This document shows positions 1-5,576 of a stretch of 7,115 nucleotides of DNA, piece by piece. The stretch covers positions 1 through 7,115 of the forward strand of contig JAWAPU010000028.1 in assembly GCA_038894275.1 (NCBI GenBank), in the 5' to 3' direction. The first letter of the stretch is position 1. Each line of letters begins with the position of its first letter. Source of the DNA: JAWAPU01 sp038894275 (GTDB lineage Archaea; Nanobdellota; Nanobdellia; UBA10117). A program made the position numbers and the translations under genes. The notes beneath the pieces were generated by a model. That model made no database searches. It had not been told where the DNA came from and was given only the letters and a program-made list of their open reading frames with translations.

Positions 1-252
1 TATATCTTCTATACATTTATCAGCAGATTTTTTCGTAAAATCTTTTAAATTTGCAAACACAATTTTTTTGCCAAAAATGGCGCATATAGCCATATTTTTT
101 TCGTTGCTATGATCTGCTTTTATTATTGCGTTGTTAACAAATTTCAATTCATGTATTTGGCTACTTTCTAGACTAATTAATACGTCGTTTGCTGTCTCGG
201 AAATCTTTTTTTCGACATATTCTGCTAAAGCAATATCTTCTTCGCCAATCAT
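1..252 (-). CDS. TldE/PmbA-like metalloprotease partner, N-terminal 84 residues (partial)
   Basis: This gene starts at ATG 252-250 and runs off the left edge without a stop; 84 codons are visible. The protein begins MIGEEDIALAEYVEK. It parallels the N-terminal region of the adjacent TldD: VNNAIIKADHSNEKNMAICAIFGKKIVFAN lines up with the TldD stretch from ANGLLQG to NNTIGFAS (residues 35-64), so the two are paralogues. In this family TldD carries the metal-binding HExxxH site and TldE (PmbA) is the non-catalytic partner of a heterodimeric peptidase. That TldE role is inferred from the TldD neighbour, because the region where HExxxH would sit is outside the window. The start overlaps the tldD stop as ATGA and has a strong Shine-Dalgarno sequence, so translation is probably coupled. 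It could instead be a second TldD. Confidence 0.8.
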   Translation of the reverse strand, partial: MIGEEDIALAEYVEKKISETANDVLISLESSQIHELKFVNNAIIKADHSNEKNMAICAIFGKKIVFANLKDFTKKSADKCIEDI

Positions 253-1643
253 TTGATCATCACCTTTCTTAACCTAAGCGAACCACCTCCATGTGTTACG
301 GGTATGCCTTGCATAGGTTCTCCTTTCCCACAAGTAGCAGCGTGCAATTCAAAATTATTTCCTACAGCATCTATTGCAGCATATAAATCAGGAGTAGTTA
401 TTTCTAAAGTTACTGGTTTTAATGGTTTTGTTACTTTTCCATTTTCAATTAAATATGCTATTGCACTTACATATTTGTTGTTGTATCTTTTATCATCAAT
501 GTTCCATTCCATAAAAGATTTGAAATAAACTCCTTTTCTAATATCTTCAATTAATTCTTCTTCTTTAAATTCCCCCGGCTTAAAAAAAGTATTTGACATT
601 CTAACAATTGGTTCGTATGCAAATGCTTTCGCTCGAGCAGAACCATTATTTTTATGATTCAAAGCTGCAGAAGTTTCTCTATTGTGCAAAAAAGCATTTA
701 TTTTTCCTTCTTTTATCAATTCTTTTGCCCGAGCTTTAACCCCTTCATCATCGTATAAAAAGAAGCCAAAACTGTTTTCAATTGTAGGATCGTCTATAAT
801 AGTGACACATTCTTTACCCAAACAATTCCCAATCATGGTTTGATCGATCCAAGACTCTCCTGCTTGTGCAGCTTCTCTACCTATAATTCTATCCGCTTCA
901 AAAGGATGCCCACAACTTTCATGAGCTATTATTCCACTTACCTGCGGTGCGACCACAAGATCCGTTTTTCCAACTGGGACATTCTCCCCTTCTTTTAGTA
1001 TTTTCAAAATCGCATTTACTTCGTCTTTAAATACTTCTTGCAAATTCCATTTTTCTACAACTTCAAAACCTCCCACAGCACCATAATCCCACATTCTTTG
1101 CATAGTTTTTTCTCCATCAATTAGCGTAAATAAATAAAATAGCTCAGCTCGCGGTATTTCAGAAAAAATGTATGTTCCTTCTGTATTAACAAACCATTTT
1201 TTACAAACTTCGTCAGAATATGCTATTTGCCTGTGGGGAGAAATATTGATAATAGAATCAAGCATTTTTAAATAAGAAATTTTTTCAGAAGGCTTTGTTT
1301 CATCGAGCGCTTTCTTTTGTTTAACTTCGTATGATGTTTTTACAATTTGTTCTTTAGAAAACCTTATTTCGGATTGTTTTTTATTTGCCAACGCGACAGC
1401 ATAAGCTTTTTTAACAATCTCTTTTATGTTTTTTTCGTCTAAAATATTTGTCGAAGCAAATCCTATGGTATTATTAATTAAGAGGCGAATGCTAATGCCT
1501 TTTTCTTCGCCAAAAGAAGAACCTTGTAATAATCCGTTGGCTAAATAAAATGAAGTGCCATAGCTACTTTCTGCTCTGACTTCCGCGTAATCTACTTTTA
1601 AATTTTTAGCAAATTTCAGAGCAGAATCTATTATGGCCTCCAT
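249..1643 (-). CDS. tldD: TldD metalloprotease, TldD/PmbA family
   Basis: This 464-residue protein is close to the usual TldD size (E. coli TldD is about 480). The catalytic zinc motif HExxxH is H241-E242-S-C-G-H246, followed by PFEAD, as in the TldD branch. A conserved cysteine lies at C438 in the C-terminal CGKGEP segment, followed by a Gly-rich tail (THGGGSLRLRK). The N-terminal domain (about 1-200) is the family's substrate-handling half and the C-terminal half holds the metal site. In known cases TldD pairs with TldE to form a cytosolic heterodimeric peptidase that degrades unfolded peptides or matures ribosomal peptides such as microcin B17; the substrate in archaea is not clear. It is the first gene of a two-gene operon with the tldE-like gene (ATGA overlap). 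No Shine-Dalgarno is seen upstream and a TATA-like box lies about 25 nt before ATG, so the mRNA is probably leaderless. Confidence 0.93.
   Translation of the reverse strand: MEAIIDSALKFAKNLKVDYAEVRAESSYGTSFYLANGLLQGSSFGEEKGISIRLLINNTIGFASTNILDEKNIKEIVKKAYAVALANKKQSEIRFSKEQIVKTSYEVKQKKALDETKPSEKISYLKMLDSIINISPHRQIAYSDEVCKKWFVNTEGTYIFSEIPRAELFYLFTLIDGEKTMQRMWDYGAVGGFEVVEKWNLQEVFKDEVNAILKILKEGENVPVGKTDLVVAPQVSGIIAHESCGHPFEADRIIGREAAQAGESWIDQTMIGNCLGKECVTIIDDPTIENSFGFFLYDDEGVKARAKELIKEGKINAFLHNRETSAALNHKNNGSARAKAFAYEPIVRMSNTFFKPGEFKEEELIEDIRKGVYFKSFMEWNIDDKRYNNKYVSAIAYLIENGKVTKPLKPVTLEITTPDLYAAIDAVGNNFELHAATCGKGEPMQGIPVTHGGGSLRLRKVMIK
259..265 (-). promoter_or_regulatory. Shine-Dalgarno site of the tldE-like gene
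   Basis: The minus strand reads AGGTGAT here, six bases before ATG 252-250 and inside the last codons of tldD. It matches the conserved archaeal 16S rRNA 3' end (ATCACCT), supporting this start for the tldE-like gene. Confidence 0.75.
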
Positions 1644-1662
1644 GACCTATACTTTTTAAAGC

Positions 1663-1672
1663 AATTTAAAAA
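1663..1672 (-). promoter_or_regulatory. Likely TATA box of tldD
   Basis: On the minus strand TTTTTAAATT is centred about 24-25 nt upstream of the tldD ATG (1643). That is the archaeal TBP-binding spacing for a transcript starting at or next to the start codon. The AT-richness of the 92-bp divergent gap makes this only moderately specific. Confidence 0.45.
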
Positions 1673-1705
1673 TTTTATTATTTTAACAAAGAGCTAATGC
1701 GCAAA

Positions 1706-1716
1706 CTTTATTAATT
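1706..1716 (+). promoter_or_regulatory. Likely TATA box of the HIT gene
   Basis: GCAAA (BRE-like) is followed by CTTTATTAATT, centred about 25 nt upstream of ATG 1736. No Shine-Dalgarno sequence precedes the ATG, so a leaderless mRNA is likely. This is the better defined of the two promoters in the tldD/HIT divergent gap. Confidence 0.55.
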
Positions 1717-1735
1717 ACTTACCAAAAAAGTAAAA

Positions 1736-2263
1736 ATGCAAGATTGCATTTTTTGTAAAATAGCAAACGGGCACTTGCCCGCAAAAATAATTTATGACAG
1801 TCCTGAAATTATGGCTTTTTTAGATATTAAACCGGCAAACCCTGGGCATATTTTAATTATACCGAAAGAACATTATCAATTTATTTTTCAAATGCCTCAA
1901 GATTTAAATACGAAGATAATGGAATTAATAAAAATTTTAAGCAAAGCACAAATAGAAAATTTAGGAGCACAAGGAGTAAACATTTTACAAAATAATGGAG
2001 CCATAGCAGGGCAATTGATTCCGCATTTACATTTTCACATCATACCCAGATTTAAAGACGATAAAATAATTTTTCATTGGGAGCCTTCGGAACTTAAGGA
2101 AGAGCAATTTGTAGAAATTCAAAGAAGACTTATCGAGACAGCAAAAAATCTAGTTTCGCAAAATACTCCTCAAAATTTTTCTGCCCCAGAAGTCAAAAAA
2201 GAAACCGAAGGTGAAGCACCCAAACCGAAAAAAGTAATAAAATTAAGGCCGCGGCACGCTTGA
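1736..2263 (+). CDS. HIT-family (HINT-type) nucleotide hydrolase with zinc site and basic tail
   Basis: This 175-residue protein has the histidine-triad signature H97-L-H99-F-H101-I-I followed by PRF. In HIT proteins the middle histidine (H99) is the nucleotidylated nucleophile. The N-terminal C4-IF-C7 with H46 and H97 forms the zinc site of the HINT/HIT zinc subgroup. The family cleaves AMP-lysine, AMP-phosphoramidates or dinucleoside polyphosphates; the substrate here cannot be read from sequence. The HIT domain ends near residue 140, typical of small prokaryotic HIT proteins. A further ~34 residues (142-175) are Pro/Lys/Glu rich and end in a basic run (PKPKKVIKLRPRHA), which looks disordered. 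It is monocistronic and divergent from tldD, and its stop is three bases from the stop of the convergent peptidase gene. Confidence 0.92.
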   Translation: MQDCIFCKIANGHLPAKIIYDSPEIMAFLDIKPANPGHILIIPKEHYQFIFQMPQDLNTKIMELIKILSKAQIENLGAQGVNILQNNGAIAGQLIPHLHFHIIPRFKDDKIIFHWEPSELKEEQFVEIQRRLIETAKNLVSQNTPQNFSAPEVKKETEGEAPKPKKVIKLRPRHA

Positions 2264-2266
2264 ATT

Positions 2267-3121
2267 TTATTGGAGCAACAAATACAATATTTTAGAAATA
2301 ATGTCACCATAAAAATAAGTAATAAAAAAACTTGCCAAAAACGCCGGAACATAGGGAATACCGTCTTTTATTTTAACCTCTTTTAATTTGCCTTCTTTTT
2401 CTAATTTGGCCAATACGTCTATATCTTTTTTTTCTATGCCTGTTTTCTTTGGCACAAAAATATAGTCTCCTATTTTAATTTCGTCTAAAACCCAATCTCC
2501 TTCTGTAAGTTGGCTTGGTTTAACAGCTTTAATCATGCAATGTTTTTCTGCTATCTTAAATATAATCAAAATATCTGTCAGACAAAATAGCGTAACAAAA
2601 ATTAAAGAAATTTTAAAATACGTAGTAAAAAGCAAACTTAAGATACAAAAAACTGTAGAAATTAAAAATATATTTTTAAAAAATTTATTTTTCTTAAAAT
2701 CGGAAAAAACGACTTTTCTGTTTTTATAAATTAAAAAACTCATATAAATAATTCCAAAAATTGCACCAAAAATTAAAGCATTTAACCAGAATGAAATAAC
2801 GAACGGCCAAATTGCAATTTTTTCTATCAGGCCTAAATTTGCACCGAGCGCAAAAGCTAGTTTGACGTCTCCTCCGCCCCATGCTCCAGCCTTAAAAAGC
2901 AAATAGCCTAAACCGCCTAAAAAGAGACTACTCAAAAATGAAATAATAAACGGTTGTATAGAAAAAGAAAAAAGAGATAAAAGCACACCTCCGAAAAGAC
3001 CGCAAGCAAGTAAAAAATAAGAAAACCAATCAGGTATCATTTTAAGTTTTAAATCAAAATAACTATCTATTATTAAAATAAATGCGGTCAATATTAGTAA
3101 AAAATAAGTTAATTCAACCAT
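2267..3121 (-). CDS. A24-family prepilin/preflagellin peptidase
   Basis: This integral membrane aspartyl protease (284 residues from ATG 3121) cleaves the class III signal peptide of type IV pilins or archaellins. The two catalytic aspartates are visible: D23 in DLKLKMIPDW, matching the family pattern DxxxxxIPN/D after the first membrane segment, and D85 in the GxGD-type motif WGGGDVKLA. Hydrophobic segments lie at about 2-19, 32-50, 56-77, 102-132 and 150-190, with a last one at about 258-283. Between the last two is a soluble, charged stretch (about 193-254) leading into GIPYVPAFLASFF, resembling the C-terminal part of some archaeal A24 peptidases. The gene could also be opened at GTG 3133, but that GTG lies inside the AGGTGA ribosome-binding site, so ATG 3121 is preferred. 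It overlaps the dUTPase end by 8 nt and is the last gene of the RPA operon. The substrate pilins are not in the window. Confidence 0.88.
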   Translation of the reverse strand: MVELTYFLLILTAFILIIDSYFDLKLKMIPDWFSYFLLACGLFGGVLLSLFSFSIQPFIISFLSSLFLGGLGYLLFKAGAWGGGDVKLAFALGANLGLIEKIAIWPFVISFWLNALIFGAIFGIIYMSFLIYKNRKVVFSDFKKNKFFKNIFLISTVFCILSLLFTTYFKISLIFVTLFCLTDILIIFKIAEKHCMIKAVKPSQLTEGDWVLDEIKIGDYIFVPKKTGIEKKDIDVLAKLEKEGKLKEVKIKDGIPYVPAFLASFFITYFYGDIISKILYLLLQ

Positions 3122-3605
3122 TTGGTTTTTCACCTTGCCAATATCCTGTATATTTTTCTTTTAAATTTTCTTTGTTATCTAAAAAGATTAGTTGAAACCA
3201 TTTTTCATTTATATGTACCCTTAATTTTTTAATAGCTACAAAAATTGTTTGTGTGCCAAAACCTCTATACCCAGAATCCCAAATTGCACTTTCCGATTTT
3301 ATTACGCCTAATCTATTAAATGTAGAACGCGGCAAAGTTAAACCCGTCGCATTTTGAGGAATCGCTATTTCGTTTGCCAATCTTATTTCATAAAGACCTT
3401 GATCTAATTCCCAAAACTCGCCTTTAGGCTCAATCTTCATTTTAGGAATTGAAAGTTCTCGTTGTTTATTATGGATCGTTGCTTCAGCATTTTTATCTAT
3501 TTTCCAAATTTCAGAAACTCCAATATCTACTCCGTTGGGGTTTATTTTGATTGGCGCATGAAAACTGACAAACTTAGCAACTTCTTTGCCAGACCAAATA
3601 GCCAT
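3114..3605 (-). CDS. dut: dUTPase-like nucleotide hydrolase (dCTP deaminase/dUTPase fold)
   Basis: This 163-residue cytosolic enzyme probably hydrolyses dUTP to dUMP and pyrophosphate. Motifs in order: GVDIG (25-29, motif 1), LPRSTFNRLG (91-100, motif 2, phosphate-binding PRS), AIWDSGYRG (107-115, motif 3, catalytic-water Asp D110), EKWFQLIFL (134-142, motif 4), and a C-terminal YTGYWQGE resembling the tail of the dCTP deaminase branch. The Glu of the deaminase TLE motif is absent: the sequence after GYRG reads FGTQTIF. Deamination is therefore unlikely and dUTPase is preferred. The usual glycine-rich motif 5 of classical dUTPases is not evident, so substrate preference is less certain than the fold. 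ATG 3605 lies one base after the radA stop. A longer in-frame reading from 3659 would overlap radA by about 50 nt and adds no domain, so it was rejected. Confidence 0.82.
   Translation of the reverse strand: MAIWSGKEVAKFVSFHAPIKINPNGVDIGVSEIWKIDKNAEATIHNKQRELSIPKMKIEPKGEFWELDQGLYEIRLANEIAIPQNATGLTLPRSTFNRLGVIKSESAIWDSGYRGFGTQTIFVAIKKLRVHINEKWFQLIFLDNKENLKEKYTGYWQGEKPNG
3130..3135 (-). promoter_or_regulatory. Shine-Dalgarno site that decides the A24 peptidase start
   Basis: The minus strand reads AGGTGA, eight bases upstream of ATG 3121 and within the last codons of the dUTPase. Because the alternative GTG start (3133) is part of this element, ATG 3121 is the better start. Confidence 0.65.
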
Positions 3606-3606
3606 T

Positions 3607-4584
3607 TTAGGCTTCTTCGTCACAGACTCCCTTTTCAGTGACTGTAAATACCACTTCACCTTCCGGTAAATGTGGACTATCTATTAAACGAGCAATTCTT
3701 TTTTCACCTTTTGCTTTTCTAAGATATAGCCTATATGTAGAAGCGTGCCCAACTATATGTCCGCCTGTTGCTTGGGTAGGATTTCCAAAAAAAATGGCTG
3801 GGTTTGCCATTACCTGATTTGTTATATATACTGCTAAATCGTACGTATCAGCAAGTCTTTGTAATGTATGCAAATGTCTATTTATCCTTTGTTGCCTATC
3901 TGCTAAATTTCCTCTTCCGGCATATTCTGCTCTAAACAAAGCTGTTAATGAATCTATTACTATTAATTTTATGTTGCCTTCTTTTCTAATAATTTCATCC
4001 GCTTTTTCTACTAAAAGCATTTGATGATCTGAGCTATATGCTCGCGCCACTTTTATATTTTGAAGAGCTTTAACAGGGTCTAAACCAGCAGCCTTTGCTA
4101 TTTGAACAATACGCTCTGGTCTAAAAGTGCCTTCTGTGTCTATAAAAATTGTTTGGCCCTCCAAACCCCCTTTTTCTTTAGGTAACTGGACGTTTACCGC
4201 TAATTGGAAACCTAATTGCGTCTTTGAACTACCAAATTCGCCAAATGCTTCTGTTAATGCTTTTGTTTCGACCCCTCCGCCTAATAAACCATCCAGCGCT
4301 TTACTTCCAGTGGTTATTCTGTTTGTTGAACTTCTTTCTTTAAGGACGTCTTCGCCACTTTTAAATCCGATTTTAACCGCTGCCCTTGCAGCTTGTATAA
4401 CCTTTAGTGCAGTTTCTTTAGATAATTCAGTTACTTCTGCCAAAGTAATAGGCGATGCTACTGCTAAAGATGTCAAATCTGAATAACCTGCTGCTAACAG
4501 CTTTTCTACAGTTGCTTTACTTACTCCTGGCAAATCTTCTATAGATTTTATTTCTACTTCAGAGTTTTCTTCTTTTTTAGCCAT
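3607..4584 (-). CDS. radA: RadA DNA strand-exchange recombinase
   Basis: This 325-residue archaeal RecA/Rad51 homologue forms ATP-dependent filaments on single-stranded DNA for homologous recombination. An N-terminal helix-hairpin-helix domain (about 10-70, DLPGVSKATVEKLLAAGY) precedes the RecA-like ATPase core. Core motifs: Walker A G115-EFGSS-K121-T122; catalytic Glu E151 in IDTEGTFRPER; Walker B LIVID211; loop L1 around EYAGRGNLADRQQ (220-232); and loop L2 around MANPAIFFGNPTQATGGH (259-276). The length matches typical RadA (about 320-350). Walker A is unusual: the Gly before the lysine is Ser120 (codon TCA), giving GSSKT rather than GSGKT. Everything else is intact, so the gene looks functional. 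Its start overlaps the RPA end by 8 nt and has a GGTG ribosome-binding site, so it is translated with RPA. Confidence 0.97.
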   Translation of the reverse strand: MAKKEENSEVEIKSIEDLPGVSKATVEKLLAAGYSDLTSLAVASPITLAEVTELSKETALKVIQAARAAVKIGFKSGEDVLKERSSTNRITTGSKALDGLLGGGVETKALTEAFGEFGSSKTQLGFQLAVNVQLPKEKGGLEGQTIFIDTEGTFRPERIVQIAKAAGLDPVKALQNIKVARAYSSDHQMLLVEKADEIIRKEGNIKLIVIDSLTALFRAEYAGRGNLADRQQRINRHLHTLQRLADTYDLAVYITNQVMANPAIFFGNPTQATGGHIVGHASTYRLYLRKAKGEKRIARLIDSPHLPEGEVVFTVTEKGVCDEEA

Positions 4585-5527
4585 GTTGCACCAAACGAAT
4601 AATATCTTTTGGTTCTAAATTTTCAAATTCGGAAATAACTAATTCCATTCTATTATTTAATTTGCTTGCTCTTGCGAAACCTCTAAAAAGCGCAGTTTTT
4701 CCCAATAATTCTTTTTGTATAAATTCAAATTCAGAATTTGGATCTAAATTATTGTTTTTTAAAATATTTTCTGCTATTTTACCAAAAGCTAACGCGCGTA
4801 CAACTCCGAAACCATCATCTATATAAAAACTTAATAAAAATCTTTTTTCAGATTCAACAATTTTATGATTTGGGCAAATAAATCCCTCTGGTGCAGGCAA
4901 AACTTTTTTCCCACAAATTTTACAAACAAGGTACCATTTTATAGGGAACAATCGTACTATGTCTGCAACAATTTCTATTTGTTCGCCCGGTTTGATGTCA
5001 GACAGTTTTTGTTCTATTTTTATTTGGAAATTTGGATCCGTGACTATAATAGACGATCTTGAATTAAGATGAAGCTCCTTAAAACCTGCATTATTTAATT
5101 TAACTTGCGCATTTTTTATTTTGATTATGCCTTTAAGTTTGCCTTCTTTTAATAGATTTGCCTTATCGTCCCATAATACAGTTCTTATTTCTCCACTATC
5201 ATCAGCCAGTATAAACGAACCCATCTCTTTAATTTCATCATTATGCACATACGACGTTACTCTGAATAGTTTTTTAACATAGCCATTTACATCTACAAGA
5301 CCCATTCCTGGCACAAGGTCTGCTATTTTCCAGGTTTTATTTTGAATTGGCTTGTTCAAAAGCGAAATCCCTAGCTCTGAAGCTATGATAAATGCTGCAC
5401 CTTCTTCAGAGACCAAACCATTTAAGGAAGAGATCTTATTTTGAATTCGTGTTTTAATTTCTTCTTCAGATAACCCTGAATTTTCTTTTATTTTATTGAT
5501 TATTTCATCTAGCGAAATTTTTAACAT
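4577..5527 (-). CDS. rpa: Replication protein A, single-stranded DNA-binding (OB folds plus zinc ribbon)
   Basis: This 316-residue archaeal RPA large-subunit-like protein binds single-stranded DNA in replication, repair and recombination. An N-terminal helical region (1-55) contains the LSEEEIKTRI...GLVSEEGAAFIIASELGI pattern seen at the start of archaeal RPAs. A first OB fold spans about 66-165, with VNGYVKKLFRV and FILADDSGEIRTVLWDD as its strand pattern. A second OB-type domain (about 178-310) contains a zinc ribbon, C202-x2-C205-x12-C218-x2-H221, the C/C/C/H arrangement known from euryarchaeal RPA. It is the first gene of the RPA-radA-dut-A24 operon and overlaps radA by 8 nt. No Shine-Dalgarno precedes ATG 5527, but a TATA box lies about 26 nt upstream, so the operon mRNA is probably leaderless. 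No separate small RPA subunit gene is present in the window. Confidence 0.92.
   Translation of the reverse strand: MLKISLDEIINKIKENSGLSEEEIKTRIQNKISSLNGLVSEEGAAFIIASELGISLLNKPIQNKTWKIADLVPGMGLVDVNGYVKKLFRVTSYVHNDEIKEMGSFILADDSGEIRTVLWDDKANLLKEGKLKGIIKIKNAQVKLNNAGFKELHLNSRSSIIVTDPNFQIKIEQKLSDIKPGEQIEIVADIVRLFPIKWYLVCKICGKKVLPAPEGFICPNHKIVESEKRFLLSFYIDDGFGVVRALAFGKIAENILKNNNLDPNSEFEFIQKELLGKTALFRGFARASKLNNRMELVISEFENLEPKDIIRLVQHG
4589..4592 (-). promoter_or_regulatory. Short Shine-Dalgarno of radA
   Basis: The minus strand reads GGTG, four bases before the radA ATG and inside the last RPA codons. It is short but matches the GGTGA core used by the other internal genes here. Confidence 0.4.
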
Positions 5528-5548
5528 AATTTTATGTTTAAAGATTAA

Positions 5549-5562
5549 AAATAAAAGGTTTT
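5549..5562 (-). promoter_or_regulatory. BRE/TATA promoter of the RPA-radA-dut-A24 operon
   Basis: The minus strand reads AAAACCTTTTATTT. The TTTTAT core (5551-5556) is centred about 26 nt upstream of the RPA start codon, the archaeal TATA spacing for a leaderless transcript. The purine-rich AAAA just upstream may be the BRE. A 13-bp part (5550-5562) is identical to the HerA-like gene promoter at 6933-6945. The 49-bp gap (5528-5576) must also hold the HerA-like gene's 3' end; its minus-strand T-rich tract could terminate that transcript. Confidence 0.6.
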
Positions 5563-5576
5563 GTTTTCTTTAACAT

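Noticed and set aside
1644..1735. A possible precursor peptide gene for TldD/TldE in the divergent gap
   Set aside because: The 92-bp AT-rich region is accounted for by two promoters, and no plausible start, Shine-Dalgarno and ORF combination was seen.
2535..2729. A plus-strand 64-codon open frame opposite the A24 peptidase
   Set aside because: Its Lys/Ile/Phe-rich translation is what AT-rich antisense of membrane segments gives; no promoter fits.
3122..3133. GTG start at 3133 for the A24 peptidase
   Set aside because: The GTG is part of the AGGTGA Shine-Dalgarno placed eight bases before ATG 3121.
3606..3659. An 18-residue N-terminal extension of the dUTPase reading into radA
   Set aside because: It lies within radA, adds no recognisable motif, and the protein aligns with family length from ATG 3605, one base after the radA stop.
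4127..4486. A 119-codon open frame on the plus strand opposite radA
   Set aside because: It is antisense to the conserved RadA HhH and P-loop region, its translation resembles no family, and no promoter or Shine-Dalgarno is evident.
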